Below are positions 11,756 through 22,705 of a stretch of 64,000 bases of DNA, piece after piece. Both the position numbers and the translations under genes were made by a program. How positions within the stretch are numbered: position 1 is the stretch's first letter; every line of letters starts with the position of its first letter. The stretch is from Candidatus Gastranaerophilales bacterium (GTDB lineage: Bacteria; Cyanobacteriota; Vampirovibrionia; Gastranaerophilales; Gastranaerophilaceae): positions 62,001 through 126,000 of the forward strand of contig CAJOJE010000008.1 of assembly GCA_905234865.1 (NCBI GenBank), given 5' to 3'. Under the pieces are notes generated by a model. That model did not search any database and had not been told where the DNA came from. It worked only from the letters and a program-made list of their open reading frames with translations.

Positions 11756-12796
11756 CTAAAAAGCGGATGTCGAAGGCACCATTATAGGCGCCAACATGCT
11801 ATTTTGGGGGCTTTGCCTTGAATATTCGGATTCCGTAATTGAAGGAACACCAATCGGAGTACCGTCATTAATGTTAGTTTGAATAACTTTTTTCTCGCCG
11901 GTTTTAACAACATCGGCTTCAATAACGGGCTCGCCCAAAATATCCGATATATCGTATTGAATAATACTGTTATTTCCCTGTTCCGTTACATATATTTTAT
12001 TTTCTTTTTCACTTACATGTACTCCGTAGGGTTTTTTGGCATGAAGTAAAACTTTATCCTCGCCGTTTTTGTTAAATACAATGACGTTTCCTTTGTTGTA
12101 ATTGGTAACGTATATATTGTCCTTTGAATCAATATCAAGACCTATGGGGCCGTCTATACCGTTTGTTTTATCCGCAAAAACGGTTTTTTCTTCAGAGGTA
12201 TTAAGTTTAATAATTTTATTATCGGAAAAACTTGCAACATAAACATTGCCCGTTGAATCGACAACTAACCCCGAAGGTGCGGGAACACTGCCTATAACCA
12301 CGGAATTTGTCGCAGCTTTTGCTTCTTCCTTTGCTTTCTTTGCGACGGCTTCTTTTTCTTGAAATTCTTTTTGGATAGCTTCCGTTTTTGATATCAATTC
12401 ATCCGCTTGAGGACGAAATTCGCTGTCTTTCGGAATTCTTTTCAAATTAAGAAGCGTTTTTGCAAAATAACCCGATTTGCTTAAAAGTTCGCAATATTGA
12501 TAGATATTTTCATAATCTTCAGGGTCCATTTCAATTGTTTTTTCGTACATTTTGATTGCTTCTTCGTCTTTTCCCGCCATTTCATAAGCTCTTGCAAGGT
12601 TGTAGTATGTATCATAAAAAGCAGGGTCGACTTCTATCGCTTTTTTAAAAAAGGTAATAGATTCATCATATTTTTCCTGTTCATAAGAATCTATGCCCTT
12701 GTTGTAATAAACCGTAAAATCATCATCGTTTTGTGCAAAGCTAAAACCTTGCAGCACTAAAAACAAACCCAATATATACAAAATTTTATTTTTCAT
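11756..12796 (-). CDS. Exported TPR protein with NHL-type beta-propeller repeats
   Basis: The start at the ATG at 12796 gives a clear signal peptide (MKNKILYILGLFLVLQGFSF, cleavage likely after the alanine that follows). Three TPR units follow (about residues 25-130), then a charged helix, then about three NHL-like blades (SGLVVDSTGNVYVASFSDNK, GLDIDSKDNIYVTNYNKGN, VHVSEKENKIYVTEQGNN). These are protein-protein interaction scaffolds, so the role is unknown. No Shine-Dalgarno sequence precedes the start: TACAAT lies six bases upstream, pointing to a leaderless mRNA. It diverges from dapL. Confidence 0.7.
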   Translation of the reverse strand: MKNKILYILGLFLVLQGFSFAQNDDDFTVYYNKGIDSYEQEKYDESITFFKKAIEVDPAFYDTYYNLARAYEMAGKDEEAIKMYEKTIEMDPEDYENIYQYCELLSKSGYFAKTLLNLKRIPKDSEFRPQADELISKTEAIQKEFQEKEAVAKKAKEEAKAATNSVVIGSVPAPSGLVVDSTGNVYVASFSDNKIIKLNTSEEKTVFADKTNGIDGPIGLDIDSKDNIYVTNYNKGNVIVFNKNGEDKVLLHAKKPYGVHVSEKENKIYVTEQGNNSIIQYDISDILGEPVIEADVVKTGEKKVIQTNINDGTPIGVPSITESEYSRQSPQNSMLAPIMVPSTSAF

Positions 12797-12832
12797 GGTA
12801 CTATTGTAGCACAAAAAGGAGAAAAAATTACA
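12797..12832. promoter_or_regulatory. Candidate bidirectional promoter, NHL operon and dapL
   Basis: Thirty-six bases separate the divergent start codons. The minus-strand -10 TACAAT (12808-12803) lies six bases from its ATG. On the plus strand TATTGT (12802-12807) overlaps it and would start dapL transcription near 12814, just ahead of the AAAGGAG ribosome site. One side would be leaderless and the other led. No clear -35 boxes were found. Confidence 0.4.
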
Positions 12833-14011
12833 ATGAAAACTTCAAAAAGACTTGACAGAATTCCGCCGTATTTATTTGCAAGAATTGATGAAAAAGTGGC
12901 AGAAGCAAAAGCAAAAGGATATGACGTAATATCATTGGGGATAGGAGATCCTGACAGCCCTACGTTAAATTCGGTCGTTGAAGAAATGAAAATTGCAATT
13001 TTAGACCCTAAAAACCATGATTATCCGCCCTATGACGGAACAAAAGAGTTCAAAAAAGCGTCAAGCGACTGGATGAAAAAAAGATTTAACGTAGATATCG
13101 ACCCCGATTGCGAAGTTTTAGCCAATATCGGTTCAAAAGAAGCTATCGCACACTTATTTTTTGCTTATGTCGATTCGGGAGATATCACTCTTTGCCCTGA
13201 CCCGGGGTATCCCGTTTATCGGAACGCAACAATTTTGGCGGGCGGAGAACCTTATTCCATGCCTTTAACTAAAGAAAACGGATTTTTGCCCGATTTTGAA
13301 AAAATTCCCGTTGATGTTGCAAAAAAAGCAAAATTAATGTTTTTAAACTACCCCAATAATCCGACGGGGGCGGTTTGTGACCTTGATTTTTATAAAAGAG
13401 CCGTTGACTATTGCAAAAAATACGATATTTTGCTTTGTTCCGATATGGCATATTGTGAGATGACTTATGACGGATATGTTGCACCATCCGTTTTTCAGGT
13501 TGAAGGCGCAAAAGATATCGCAATTGAATTTTATTCGCATTCAAAATCATACAATATGACAGGCTGGAGAGTAGGATTTGTTGCGGGAAATAAAGAGGCG
13601 ATAAAAGCTTTGGGTACAATCAAAAACAATATTGACTCAGGCTGTTTTAAAGCCATACAGCAAGCTGCAATAAAAGGGTATGAAGCCCCCAAATCAGAAA
13701 TTGAAGCCTTAAACAAAATGTACAAAGAAAGAAAAGACGTTATGGAAGAAGGCTTAAAAAAATTAGGCTGGGATATAACCCCTTCAAAAGCAACTTTTTA
13801 TATTTGGATACAATGCCCGAAAGGTTTTACGAGCGAAGAATTTGCAACGGTTATGCTTGAAAAGGCAAATATAGTAGTTCCGCCCGGGACAGGATACGGC
13901 AAGTACGGTGAAGGGTTTGTCAGAATTGCAATTACAAAACCCGTTGAAATTTTAAAAAAAGCTCTAAAGCGAATGGAAGAAGCAGGCATAAATTATAATA
14001 TGGTAAAATAA
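12833..14011 (+). CDS. dapL: LL-diaminopimelate aminotransferase
   Basis: DapL converts tetrahydrodipicolinate directly to LL-diaminopimelate, the short lysine/peptidoglycan route of plants, cyanobacteria, Chlamydia and some anaerobes. The 392-residue fold-type I aminotransferase has the PLP lysine in SHSKSYNMTGWR (Lys238), the NYPNNPTGA motif, and an N terminus (SKRLDRIPPYLFARIDE) typical of DapL rather than generic aspartate aminotransferases. A good ribosome site (AAAGGAG) lies upstream. tsaD starts two bases after its stop. Confidence 0.88.
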   Translation: MKTSKRLDRIPPYLFARIDEKVAEAKAKGYDVISLGIGDPDSPTLNSVVEEMKIAILDPKNHDYPPYDGTKEFKKASSDWMKKRFNVDIDPDCEVLANIGSKEAIAHLFFAYVDSGDITLCPDPGYPVYRNATILAGGEPYSMPLTKENGFLPDFEKIPVDVAKKAKLMFLNYPNNPTGAVCDLDFYKRAVDYCKKYDILLCSDMAYCEMTYDGYVAPSVFQVEGAKDIAIEFYSHSKSYNMTGWRVGFVAGNKEAIKALGTIKNNIDSGCFKAIQQAAIKGYEAPKSEIEALNKMYKERKDVMEEGLKKLGWDITPSKATFYIWIQCPKGFTSEEFATVMLEKANIVVPPGTGYGKYGEGFVRIAITKPVEILKKALKRMEEAGINYNMVK

Positions 14012-14012
14012 C

Positions 14013-14999
14013 ATGTTAATATTCGGAATTGAAACAAGCTGCGACGAAACGGCGGCAGCAATCATAAAAGACGGCAGAGAAGTGATATCAAACGTTGTTG
14101 CTTCACAAATTAAAACCCATGAGGCATTTGGCGGAGTGGTTCCGGAGGTTGCCGCAAGAGAACATCTGGATGCAATAAATGTCGTTGTTAATGAAACCTT
14201 TGAAATTGCAAAAAAAGAGTTTAATATTAACCCGAATGACATTGACGCATTTTCTTCAACGGTAGGGCCGGGACTTGTGGGATGTCTTTTGGTCGGGCTG
14301 AATGCCGCAAAAGCATTGTCTTTAGTGTATAAAAAGCGGTATATCGGAGTCAATCATCTTCAAGCGCATGTTTGCGCCAATTTTTTAGAATCAGATTTAA
14401 AACCGCCTTTTATTTGTCTTTTGGTTTCAGGAGGACATACTCAAATTATAAAAGTTGAGGATTTCAATAAACAAGAAATTATTGCTTCGACAATAGACGA
14501 CGCAACGGGTGAAGTGTACGATAAGGCAGCAAGACTTATGGGTTTATCATACCCCGGAGGAATTAAACTCGATAAACTTGCTCAAGAAGGCGACAAAACA
14601 AGATTTCAATTCCCCGAAGCAAAAGTAAAAGAAAACGAATTTAGTTTTTCAGGGTTAAAAACTGCCGTTTTAAGAGTTGTGCAGCAATATAAAAAAGAAG
14701 AATTACCCGTAAATGACATTTGCGCAAGTTTCCAAGAAAGAATAACTTCGACTCTTATAAATAAAACAAAAAAACTTGCCGACAAACACAACATTAAAAC
14801 AATCGTTTTATCGGGAGGCGTGGCAGCAAATTCCGAATTAAGAAAAAAATTATTTGATTTGCAAAATAAGGGTTATACGACCTATGCTCCAAAAATGAAG
14901 TTTTGTACGGATAACGCCGCAATGGTTGCTTCATGCGCTTATTTTAACCCGATTAGGGCAGATGATTCTTTGATTTTAGAGGCTTTTTCAAGAAGTTAA
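14013..14999 (+). CDS. tsaD: tRNA N6-adenosine threonylcarbamoyltransferase
   Basis: TsaD transfers the threonylcarbamoyl group to A37 of ANN-decoding tRNAs, working with TsaB, TsaE and TsaC. The 328-residue ASKHA-fold protein shows the family N terminus GIETSCDETAAA, the metal-binding histidines in NHLQAH (His115, His119), the SGGHTQ loop and DDATGEVYDKAARLMGL. The gene starts two bases after the dapL stop, so translation is probably coupled to it. Confidence 0.96.
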   Translation: MLIFGIETSCDETAAAIIKDGREVISNVVASQIKTHEAFGGVVPEVAAREHLDAINVVVNETFEIAKKEFNINPNDIDAFSSTVGPGLVGCLLVGLNAAKALSLVYKKRYIGVNHLQAHVCANFLESDLKPPFICLLVSGGHTQIIKVEDFNKQEIIASTIDDATGEVYDKAARLMGLSYPGGIKLDKLAQEGDKTRFQFPEAKVKENEFSFSGLKTAVLRVVQQYKKEELPVNDICASFQERITSTLINKTKKLADKHNIKTIVLSGGVAANSELRKKLFDLQNKGYTTYAPKMKFCTDNAAMVASCAYFNPIRADDSLILEAFSRS

Positions 15000-15011
15000 T
15001 AAAAAAACAAA

Positions 15012-15038
15012 AAATCCCCTCAATTAATAAGGGGATTT
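15012..15038. terminator. Intrinsic terminator between tsaD and the efflux operon
   Basis: AAATCCCCT (15012-15020) pairs with AGGGGATTT (15030-15038) across a nine-base loop. It separates two convergent operons and has A/T runs on both sides, so it can work in both directions. Confidence 0.8.
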
Positions 15039-15055
15039 AAAATTAAAATTATATT

Positions 15056-16744
15056 TTATATTTCAACACTTTCTTCTAAATCAACCGCAGGCAGGCTTTG
15101 TCCGATTGCTTTTTCTAAAGAAGCCTTTGCGCTGTTATAAGTGTATATGTTTGAAATATATGCAAGTTTAGCGTTTTCGTATGTGATTTGTGCTTCTTTT
15201 AATTCAATTGCATCACAAACGCCCGCTTTATATCTTCCTTGTGAAAGCTCAAAACTTTCTTTTGCTTCCTTTAAGGCAGCCTTTGTAGCATTCATTCTTT
15301 GTCTTGCATCAGTCAGCATGACGTATGACGTTTGAATTTCATAATATATATCATTAATGGCCGAAGTTGTATCGTATTGTTGTTTTTGTAATTCAGCCTT
15401 AGCTTGTTTAATTTGACTTACGACGGATACGGGATTAATTACGGGAAAATTCAAATAGCCGCCAAATGTATACCAGCTTTTATCGGTAAAATTTTTCCTG
15501 CCGCCCATGCTTAAATCCGCCGCTACCGACAACTGCGGAAAATAAGATTTTTTTGTATATTTTACATATTGATTTGCTCTTTCAATTTCCGCAAGGGCAA
15601 TTTTCATATCGGGACGTGCTTTATTTGCAATTTCGACAGCCCCTCTCATCGTAACATCGGTTTCTTGAAAAGGAATAGACGTGTCAATTGTGTACGGTTC
15701 AATAAAAGGAGTACCCATTATGTTATTCAATCTTGAAATTGCAAGATCAACCGCATTTGAGGCCTCGATATAATTTGCTCTTGCATCCGCTAAATTTGCG
15801 GCAGCAATCGTAACGTCAACCTTTGGTCTGGTTCCTACTTCATAAAAAGCATGTGCCTGTTTATACATTAATTCGAATTCTTCAACGGTTTCCAATCTTA
15901 CTTGTTTTGCACTTATAGCATATAAAAGATTGTAATAAGCGTCCTTTACATCGCAAACAATTGAATTTACGACGGAGTCAACGTTTTGTTTTGAAACTTC
16001 CCAATCGATTTTTGAAATTGTATATAAATTTTGCGAAGCACCAAAATCGTAAACCATTTCAGAAATAGAAATCGTACCCAAAAGATACTTTGTATAATTT
16101 GACATATTTGCATTCGGCATAGCCGAAGTATCGGGTTTAATTCTTGAAATTCCCGTTGTAGAGGAAATTGAGGGGGTAAAAGCCGAAATTGCCTGCACCT
16201 TATTTTCTTTTACAACCGATACGTTCGCATAAGCCGCTTGGATTTTAGGGTTGTTCCTCATTGCGATATCAATACAATCGGCAAGGGAAAGTAATTCCGT
16301 TTTTGAAATCGAACCTTGAATTGAAATTTCTTTCTCGGAAGCATCACCTACGGGAAGATATGCGTCATCTTTAATTAAATAATCGGAATATTCTTCTTGA
16401 ATTTTTTCAAGTTTTGTTTTCTTTTTCTTTTTGATTTTTTTCTTTTTTTCAGGCTTTTTAGTTACTTCTTCACTTGTAAAAACAGCTGAATTATCATCAT
16501 TTTGAGTCAAATTTTTGGAATTATCGTTTACGTCTTGTTCTTGATTGTTGTTTGAAACGGTCCTTTCTTCAATCATATCCCGATAGTAAGCATCATTAAT
16601 ATTGTCGGCTATCGTTTCCGTTTCTTCAACGTAAACAGGTTCTTTTATACTTTGATTATCAAAATTCGCTTCACTTGCAAATGCAAACGATGTAATCGAA
16701 AGTGCGACAGGAATTATAAGATAAGGAATTTTAGTTTTGTTCAT
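15056..16744 (-). CDS. TolC-family outer membrane efflux protein
   Basis: It forms the outer-membrane channel of a tripartite pump. A signal peptide ([18 protein letters not shown]) is followed by an unusual low-complexity acidic/lysine-rich insert up to about residue 110. The two repeated helical-barrel halves follow, with family motifs such as [15 protein letters not shown] and [20 protein letters not shown]. Three consecutive ATGs exist at the start; the third (16744) places the basic NKTK directly before the signal core. The gene overlaps the end of acrB, so it is the last gene of the pump operon. Confidence 0.88.
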   Translation of the reverse strand: MNKTKIPYLIIPVALSITSFAFASEANFDNQSIKEPVYVEETETIADNINDAYYRDMIEERTVSNNNQEQDVNDNSKNLTQNDDNSAVFTSEEVTKKPEKKKKIKKKKKTKLEKIQEEYSDYLIKDDAYLPVGDASEKEISIQGSISKTELLSLADCIDIAMRNNPKIQAAYANVSVVKENKVQAISAFTPSISSTTGISRIKPDTSAMPNANMSNYTKYLLGTISISEMVYDFGASQNLYTISKIDWEVSKQNVDSVVNSIVCDVKDAYYNLLYAISAKQVRLETVEEFELMYKQAHAFYEVGTRPKVDVTIAAANLADARANYIEASNAVDLAISRLNNIMGTPFIEPYTIDTSIPFQETDVTMRGAVEIANKARPDMKIALAEIERANQYVKYTKKSYFPQLSVAADLSMGGRKNFTDKSWYTFGGYLNFPVINPVSVVSQIKQAKAELQKQQYDTTSAINDIYYEIQTSYVMLTDARQRMNATKAALKEAKESFELSQGRYKAGVCDAIELKEAQITYENAKLAYISNIYTYNSAKASLEKAIGQSLPAVDLEESVEI

Positions 16745-19700
16745 CATCATTTCTTTCATTCTCTCTCATTTCTTGCAAAAGTCTTTCTTTTCTTTTTATA
16801 CTGTCAACTTTTGCTTTTTCTCTTTGGTCTTGAATGTGCGCATAAAATGCGGGAACCAAAATTGCACCGACCGTAACCGCAACAATCATACCGCCAAATA
16901 CTGCCGTACCGAGCGCACGTCTTGATTCTGCACCGGAGCCCACAGCAAATACCAAAGGCACCATACCTAAAATAAATGCGATACCCGTCATCATAACGGC
17001 TCTAAACCTTAAATTAGCAGCTTCCATAGCGGCATTATAAATTGTTTTTCCTTCTTCTCTTGCGGCTTTTGCAAACTCAACAATCAAAATTGCCTGTTTT
17101 GCTGCAAGACCGATTAACATTATAAGCCCGATTTGAGCATAAATATCAAGCGCATTACCTGTTACATATTGAAGGAATAATGCTCCGAGCATTGCAATAG
17201 GAGTAATTAACATAACGCCAATCGGAAGCATCCAGCTTTCATACAAAGCAACAAGGAAAAGGTAAACAAATACTAAAGACATTGCAAGTACGGCACCCGT
17301 TTGACCGGTTGATTCGATTTCCTGCAATGAAGTTCCGCTCCAAGCATATCCTAAATCGGATTTCATCATTTCATCGGAAATTTTTGCCATTTCTTGAATA
17401 GCATTACCCGTTGATTGACCTTTTGCGGGGCTTCCTTGTATTTGAATAGAATTATACATATTAAATCTTGTAATATTGTACGGGCCGGTAACGGGAGTAA
17501 TATGTATAACAGAGGCTAAAGGAGCCGATTTCCCGTCATTTGTTTTTATATAAATTTTATTAATATCCTCAGGAACGCTCCTGTACGGTTCGTCAGCTTC
17601 AAGCATTACCCTGAATACCCTGCCTTTTAAGTTAAAGTCATTAACATAATATGCGCCGAATTGTGAAGACAATGCAGCCGTAACTTCAGCTTCGGAGATA
17701 TTTTGAGCTTTTAATTTTTCATAATCAATATCTATTAAAAACTGCGGAATATTAGCATTAAATTGAGTAAATACACTCGTTAATTTTGGGCTTTGGTTTG
17801 CTTTAATAATTAATGCAATAGCTTCTGCGTATAATTCTTGAGCCGACCTGTCGCCTTTATCAAGGAATTGATATTCGAAACCTCCAAACATACTCATACC
17901 CGAAATTGCGGGTGGTACAAAGTTTACGATTTGAGCATTATTATATTTTGACGTTATTTTATTCAAATTTCTCTTATAATCGGCGAGCGTTGTTTCGTAT
18001 TTTGCTTTATCCTCTTTTGACATAAATAACTTTTTCACAAAAGAAGGCTGCTTTCTTTCTTCAAAGGATTTAAATACGGTAAAGATTAATGCGGTGTTAT
18101 CACCGTTCATACCGATAATCGAACCTATTTGTTTTATCCCCGGCAATTGTTGAAATTCTTTTTCCATTTTTAAGGAAAGTTCCGATGTTCTTGCAAGAGA
18201 AGTTCCGTCAGGGAGAATAATATTGGTTAAAATAACCCCCATATCCGCTTCGGGCAAGAAACCCGTCGGAATTAACTTAAATAAGCCGAACAGTGAAACC
18301 AAAATTGCAAGATATGCAACCATAGAGCCCATTGCACTTTTTATAAAGAAATCGGAACCGATTAAGTAGAATTTTTTAACTCTGTCAAAAAACCTGTTAT
18401 ATTTTTTTATGCAAATCTCCCATGCAGTCGCAAAATATTCGCCCCACGCTCTGATTTTTGCTCTTTTTGTTTTAGGGTGCCTGTGCGCCCAATATTCTCT
18501 GTGTAATTCTCTAAACTTTTCATAAAACGTTCTTTTTGGCATTTCTTCTTTAGATCTTAAAATAGTGGCACATAATGCAGGTGCCAAAGTGAGAGCTACG
18601 ACAACCGAAAAGCCGATTGAAGCCGCAATCGTAACTGCAAACTGCTGATACATTTTTCCTGAAATACCGCCTATAAAACAACAGGGAACAAATACCGCCA
18701 TAAGTACAAGCGAAGTTGCAACAACGGCGCCCGTTATTTCCTGCATTGAAATTATGGTTGCTTCTTTTGGAGATTTGCCCATTTCGATATGCCTTTGGAC
18801 GTTTTCAACAACAACGATACTGTCGTCTACTACCGTACCTACGGCAAGAACAAACCCGAATAAAGTTAATGTATTGATTGAAAAGCCCAGCACCTCAAAT
18901 ATGGATAACGTACCCAATAACGAAACGGGGATTGAAACGAACGGAACAATTGCTGCTCTCCAGTCGCCCAAAAACATATAAACGACAATAACAACCAATA
19001 ATACGGCAAGAAAAATCGCTTTAACAACTTCAGTCAAAGATTCTTTAATGGTTTCCGTCGTATCACGCATAATAGAATATGTTATGCCGCTCGGAAATCC
19101 TTTTGAAAGTTCTTCCATTTTTTTATTACAATCTCTTGCAACCTGAATTGCATTTGCATCAGATAATTGCATAACGGAAATTACCGCAATTTCATCCCCG
19201 TTCATACGTCCCAAACTTGCATAACTTTCGCCTGCAAGTTCAACTCTCGCAACATCTTTAATTCTGATTGAAGAGCCGTCGGTATTAGATCTTACGACGA
19301 TATTTCCGAATTGCTCAGGGGTTGTTAATCTTCCGGTTGTTTTAAGATTAATTTTTATTTGATGTTTATTTAATAAAGGTTCTGCACCGATGTCACCTGC
19401 GGCAATCTGGGTATTTTGTCCTTGAATTGCATTTTGAATTTCTAAGGGTGAAACGTTTAACGCCGCCATTTTATTGGCATCCATCCAAATTCTTATCGAA
19501 TAATCTCTTGCGCCGTATACATCAACCTGACCTACGCCTTCAACCCTTGCAAGTTCATCTTTCAAATAAATTGAAGCATAGTTTGACGTTTCAACTTTAT
19601 CCATAGATTTATCGGGCGAATAAACCGCATACATTACAAGTCCTGCGCCTTGAGTCGATCTTTTTGTGGTTAAACCGTATCTTTGAACATCGGAAGGCAG

Positions 19701-20051
19701 CCTCGGAGTTGCAAGAGAAACCCTGTTTTGAACATTGACAAGAGCCATATCCGGGTCGGTCCCCGTTTTAAAGAATACGTTCAATCTGTATGAACCGTTT
19801 TGAGAAGATGAGGACATATAAATCATATCTTCTACACCGTTTACTTGCGCTTCAATCGGCTGCGCTACCGTAGATTCAACGACTTCGGAGCTTGCACCCG
19901 TATATGTTGCGGAAACTACAACCTGCGGAGGCGTAATGTCCGGATATTCTTCCAAAGGTAGAATTCTCAAACAAATAAGCCCTACAAGCATAATAATTAT
20001 GGCAAGCACAATTGAAAATCTGGGTCTTTCTATAAAAAATTTGGCAAACAT
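16731..20051 (-). CDS. RND efflux transporter, AcrB/HAE1 type
   Basis: This 1106-residue inner-membrane pump is driven by the proton gradient. Like AcrB it has the N-terminal [19 protein letters not shown] segment, two large periplasmic loops and 12 membrane segments. TM4 carries the proton-relay aspartates in [18 protein letters not shown]. The length is slightly above the roughly 1040 of AcrB because of an extra loop around residues 515-560 ([15 protein letters not shown]) and a second near 675-700. It lies 42 bases after acrA and overlaps tolC. The substrate is not predictable. Confidence 0.95.
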   Translation of the reverse strand: MFAKFFIERPRFSIVLAIIIMLVGLICLRILPLEEYPDITPPQVVVSATYTGASSEVVESTVAQPIEAQVNGVEDMIYMSSSSQNGSYRLNVFFKTGTDPDMALVNVQNRVSLATPRLPSDVQRYGLTTKRSTQGAGLVMYAVYSPDKSMDKVETSNYASIYLKDELARVEGVGQVDVYGARDYSIRIWMDANKMAALNVSPLEIQNAIQGQNTQIAAGDIGAEPLLNKHQIKINLKTTGRLTTPEQFGNIVVRSNTDGSSIRIKDVARVELAGESYASLGRMNGDEIAVISVMQLSDANAIQVARDCNKKMEELSKGFPSGITYSIMRDTTETIKESLTEVVKAIFLAVLLVVIVVYMFLGDWRAAIVPFVSIPVSLLGTLSIFEVLGFSINTLTLFGFVLAVGTVVDDSIVVVENVQRHIEMGKSPKEATIISMQEITGAVVATSLVLMAVFVPCCFIGGISGKMYQQFAVTIAASIGFSVVVALTLAPALCATILRSKEEMPKRTFYEKFRELHREYWAHRHPKTKRAKIRAWGEYFATAWEICIKKYNRFFDRVKKFYLIGSDFFIKSAMGSMVAYLAILVSLFGLFKLIPTGFLPEADMGVILTNIILPDGTSLARTSELSLKMEKEFQQLPGIKQIGSIIGMNGDNTALIFTVFKSFEERKQPSFVKKLFMSKEDKAKYETTLADYKRNLNKITSKYNNAQIVNFVPPAISGMSMFGGFEYQFLDKGDRSAQELYAEAIALIIKANQSPKLTSVFTQFNANIPQFLIDIDYEKLKAQNISEAEVTAALSSQFGAYYVNDFNLKGRVFRVMLEADEPYRSVPEDINKIYIKTNDGKSAPLASVIHITPVTGPYNITRFNMYNSIQIQGSPAKGQSTGNAIQEMAKISDEMMKSDLGYAWSGTSLQEIESTGQTGAVLAMSLVFVYLFLVALYESWMLPIGVMLITPIAMLGALFLQYVTGNALDIYAQIGLIMLIGLAAKQAILIVEFAKAAREEGKTIYNAAMEAANLRFRAVMMTGIAFILGMVPLVFAVGSGAESRRALGTAVFGGMIVAVTVGAILVPAFYAHIQDQREKAKVDSIKRKERLLQEMRENERNDDEQN

Positions 20052-20093
20052 TAAATTAGTCCTTTTTGTCGGTTTATATAATCTGCTGCGGTA

Positions 20094-21272
20094 CTATTCC
20101 TTAGAAGAATTATCCGCTAAATTTTGTTCGTTATCGGTTTTGGATATAATATTAACTTTTGCACCGTCACGAACTTTTATAATACCGGACGATGCGAATT
20201 GTTCATCTTTTTCAATTCCTGATTTTATTAACCAAAAATCTCCTTGCTGCCCGTCAGTTTCAATTTTTCTTTTATGAGCAACATTGTTTTCATCTATTAT
20301 ATACAGATATCTTCCCTCAGTATCCTGCAAGACGGCAGCTTGCGGAACTCCCAAATATTTTGCGGTTTTATTGGAATATACTTTAACTCCGACAAAATCT
20401 CCGGGAATCAAAGTACCGTCAGGATTTGGGAAAGTTGCTCTTAAATTAATTGAACCTGTCGTTTCCGAAATTCTATTATCGAGGAAATCCAAATTACCCG
20501 TTTTATCATACATTGTACCGTCAGGCAATTTTACTTCGACTTTGATTTTTTTATTTTTTTCATCGGGTAAAATTTCATCGTTTTTTAATTTAAGGTATAC
20601 CGCAGAATCAAGCGAATACTGAACATAAATAGGATCAACGCTTACGATTGTCGTTAATTTAGTGTTTGGAGAGGACAAATAATTCCCGACGGTAACTTCG
20701 GGCTTGCTTATTTTCCCTTGAATAGGCGCCGTCACTCTTGTATATGATAAAAGTCTGTTAGCATCGCTCAATGCGGCATTTGCGGAGCGAACAGCGGCAT
20801 TTGCCGAGTTTTTTGCCGCAAGCGCCTGATCGTATGCAGATTTTGAAACATAGTCGTTCTTAACGAGTTCTTCGGCTCTTTCAAAATCCTTCTGCGCCTG
20901 ATATTGAGCTGCTTTGGCACTTTCTAAATTTGCTTTTGCTTTTTCAACGGCGATTTGAAATTCCTGAGGGTCGATTGTAAAAAGCAATTGACCTTTCTTA
21001 ACGTAATCACCGTCATTATAATGTTGTTTTAATATCATTCCCTGAACTCTTGCTATAACATCGGATGAAGTTACGGCATTAACACGCCCGGGAGCTTCAA
21101 TCGTGCTTGAAACATCAAGTTCTTTCGGAGTCGAAATATCAACAGACGGTATTGAACTTGCCTGAATTGCTTGCGCTTGTTCGTTTTCTGAATGTTTTGT
21201 CGCCATAAATCTGAATAATATGCATACAAGTAAAAGTGCGACGATACTTACGGAAATTATAATTTTTTTCAT
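20094..21272 (-). CDS. RND periplasmic adaptor, AcrA/MexA type
   Basis: This membrane-fusion subunit bridges AcrB and TolC. The 392-residue protein has an N-terminal hydrophobic anchor (residues 3-22) without an obvious lipobox. A lipoyl half-domain follows (GMILKQHYNDGDYVKKGQLL), then an alpha-helical hairpin rich in Ala/Lys, the second lipoyl half (TRVTAPIQGKISKPEVTVG), and beta-barrel and membrane-proximal domains. It is first in the acrA-acrB-tolC operon; a palindromic site lies just upstream. Confidence 0.93.
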   Translation of the reverse strand: MKKIIISVSIVALLLVCILFRFMATKHSENEQAQAIQASSIPSVDISTPKELDVSSTIEAPGRVNAVTSSDVIARVQGMILKQHYNDGDYVKKGQLLFTIDPQEFQIAVEKAKANLESAKAAQYQAQKDFERAEELVKNDYVSKSAYDQALAAKNSANAAVRSANAALSDANRLLSYTRVTAPIQGKISKPEVTVGNYLSSPNTKLTTIVSVDPIYVQYSLDSAVYLKLKNDEILPDEKNKKIKVEVKLPDGTMYDKTGNLDFLDNRISETTGSINLRATFPNPDGTLIPGDFVGVKVYSNKTAKYLGVPQAAVLQDTEGRYLYIIDENNVAHKRKIETDGQQGDFWLIKSGIEKDEQFASSGIIKVRDGAKVNIISKTDNEQNLADNSSKE

Positions 21273-21302
21273 ATTTTCACCATTAAATCAGTTTCTTATC
21301 GT

Positions 21303-21321
21303 GTATATAACAGTAATATAC
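21303..21321 (-). promoter_or_regulatory. Candidate operator and promoter of the efflux operon
   Basis: GTATAT (21303-21308) and ATATAC (21316-21321) form an inverted repeat with a seven-base centre, about 30 bases before acrA. Read on the minus strand it overlaps a plausible -10 (TTATAT) that has TTGTTA 17 bases upstream. That is a typical layout for a repressor of an efflux pump. No regulator gene is adjacent. Confidence 0.35.
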
Positions 21322-21482
21322 TAGCATTAACAAAACTTTTAGTGCAAGTATATTATATGTACGAATTTTTACAAAACTAAAGAATTTTTTAAATTTGTAT
21401 GATATTTTGGTGAATTTTTTTGCAAAAAAATAAAACTCAGGGGGGTTATTTTTTAAATTCCGACATTTAAAAATATAATATT

Positions 21483-21644
21483 ATGAACATAAAAAAATAC
21501 TTTAAAATATTAGAATACAAAACGGAAAAAATAAACAAAAGAGCAAAAAATCCTTTTTTGGAAAAAAATTTTCAATACAATCCTTTTATAAGCGCTATCG
21601 AACAAAGTTACGTTTGGATTGAACAAAAACCTAAAGCGGATTAA
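21483..21644 (+). CDS. Possible 53-residue basic protein
   Basis: This is an open frame of 53 codons from the ATG at 21483, rich in Lys, Asn and aromatic residues (MNIKKYFKILEYKTEKINKR at the start). It overlaps the stop of the ABC transporter gene by four bases in convergent orientation. There is no Shine-Dalgarno sequence, but a TATAAT-like box sits a few bases upstream, as for other leaderless candidates here. The composition resembles real proteins of this genome; no family was recognised. Confidence 0.35.
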   Translation: MNIKKYFKILEYKTEKINKRAKNPFLEKNFQYNPFISAIEQSYVWIEQKPKAD

Positions 21645-22702
21645 ATTAACTCTTTTGTATCCGCATCGAAGAAAATAAAATCGTTTTTATTTATGTAAAA
21701 ATCCGAATATTCTTCAATGTCGTCGTTTGAACCGACAATCGCCTTTAATTCGATATCGTTATTTTTAATATGTAAAACTCTTATTGCTCCCGTATTTTCA
21801 ATAAATGTTATTTGGAATTTTTGTTTTATATAATCATCAGAATTACCCGTATACGATAATTTTATGTTTTCGGGACGAATACCCGCTATTATCTTCTTTC
21901 TCGGAGATAAACCAATGTTTGCAAAGAAGTCCAAAACGCCTGATATATTAACCCTGTTTTCATAAACATTCCCTTCGATTAAATTCATGGGATAAGTTCC
22001 CGAAAAAGAAGCGACAAACGTATTTTTCGGGCGTTTAAAGACATTATCGGGTGTATCTTTTTGAAAAATTTTACCTTCGTTTAAAATAACGACAAAATCT
22101 CCCATGGTAAGAGCTTCCGTTTGATCATGGGTAACATAAATAAATGTTGAATTAAGCTCTTTGTGAAGTTTTTTAATTTCAACCCTCATATTTGCTCTTA
22201 ATTTAGCATCCAAATTGGATAAAGGCTCATCCATAAGAAACACTTTTGCCTCTCTTACGATTGCCCTGCCGAGCGCAACTCTTTGCCTTTGTCCGCCCGA
22301 TAATTCTTTGGGCTTTCTTTTTAAAAGGTCCAAAAGTCCGAGCATTTCAGCTTTTTCAAAAACTTTTTTTTCGATATTTTTTTTATCAACCCCTCTTATT
22401 TTTAAAGGAAAAGCCATATTGTCAAAAACGCTTAAATGCGGATACAGAGCATAGCTTTGAAAAACAAAGGCAATTTCTCTGTCTTTTGGAGGGATATCGT
22501 TCATTTTTTTGCCGTCAATAAAAATTTCTCCGATATCAGGCTTTTCAAGACCCGCAATAAGCCTTAAAAGCGTTGATTTTCCACAGCCGGAAGGACCCAA
22601 TAAAACACAAAAGCTTTTATCTTCAACCGCTAAATCTATACCCGATAAAATCTCTTTTTTGTCAAAAGATTTATGCAGGTTTGATACAATGACTTCGCCC
22701 AT
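21641..22702 (-). CDS. Sugar-type ABC transporter ATPase (MsmX/UgpC/MalK-like)
   Basis: It supplies ATP hydrolysis to a carbohydrate-type importer. The 353-residue protein has Walker A (LLGPSGCGKSTLLR), the signature LSGGQRQRVALGRAIV, Walker B (VFLMDEPLSNLDA) and the switch histidine (TYVTHDQTEAL), plus a C-terminal TOBE-like domain typical of MalK/UgpC. No permease or binding-protein gene is nearby, so it may serve several distant importers, as MsmX does in Bacillus. It begins three bases after the stop of the upstream sensor-like gene. Confidence 0.9.
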   Translation of the reverse strand: MGEVIVSNLHKSFDKKEILSGIDLAVEDKSFCVLLGPSGCGKSTLLRLIAGLEKPDIGEIFIDGKKMNDIPPKDREIAFVFQSYALYPHLSVFDNMAFPLKIRGVDKKNIEKKVFEKAEMLGLLDLLKRKPKELSGGQRQRVALGRAIVREAKVFLMDEPLSNLDAKLRANMRVEIKKLHKELNSTFIYVTHDQTEALTMGDFVVILNEGKIFQKDTPDNVFKRPKNTFVASFSGTYPMNLIEGNVYENRVNISGVLDFFANIGLSPRKKIIAGIRPENIKLSYTGNSDDYIKQKFQITFIENTGAIRVLHIKNNDIELKAIVGSNDDIEEYSDFYINKNDFIFFDADTKELI

Positions 22703-22705
22703 ATT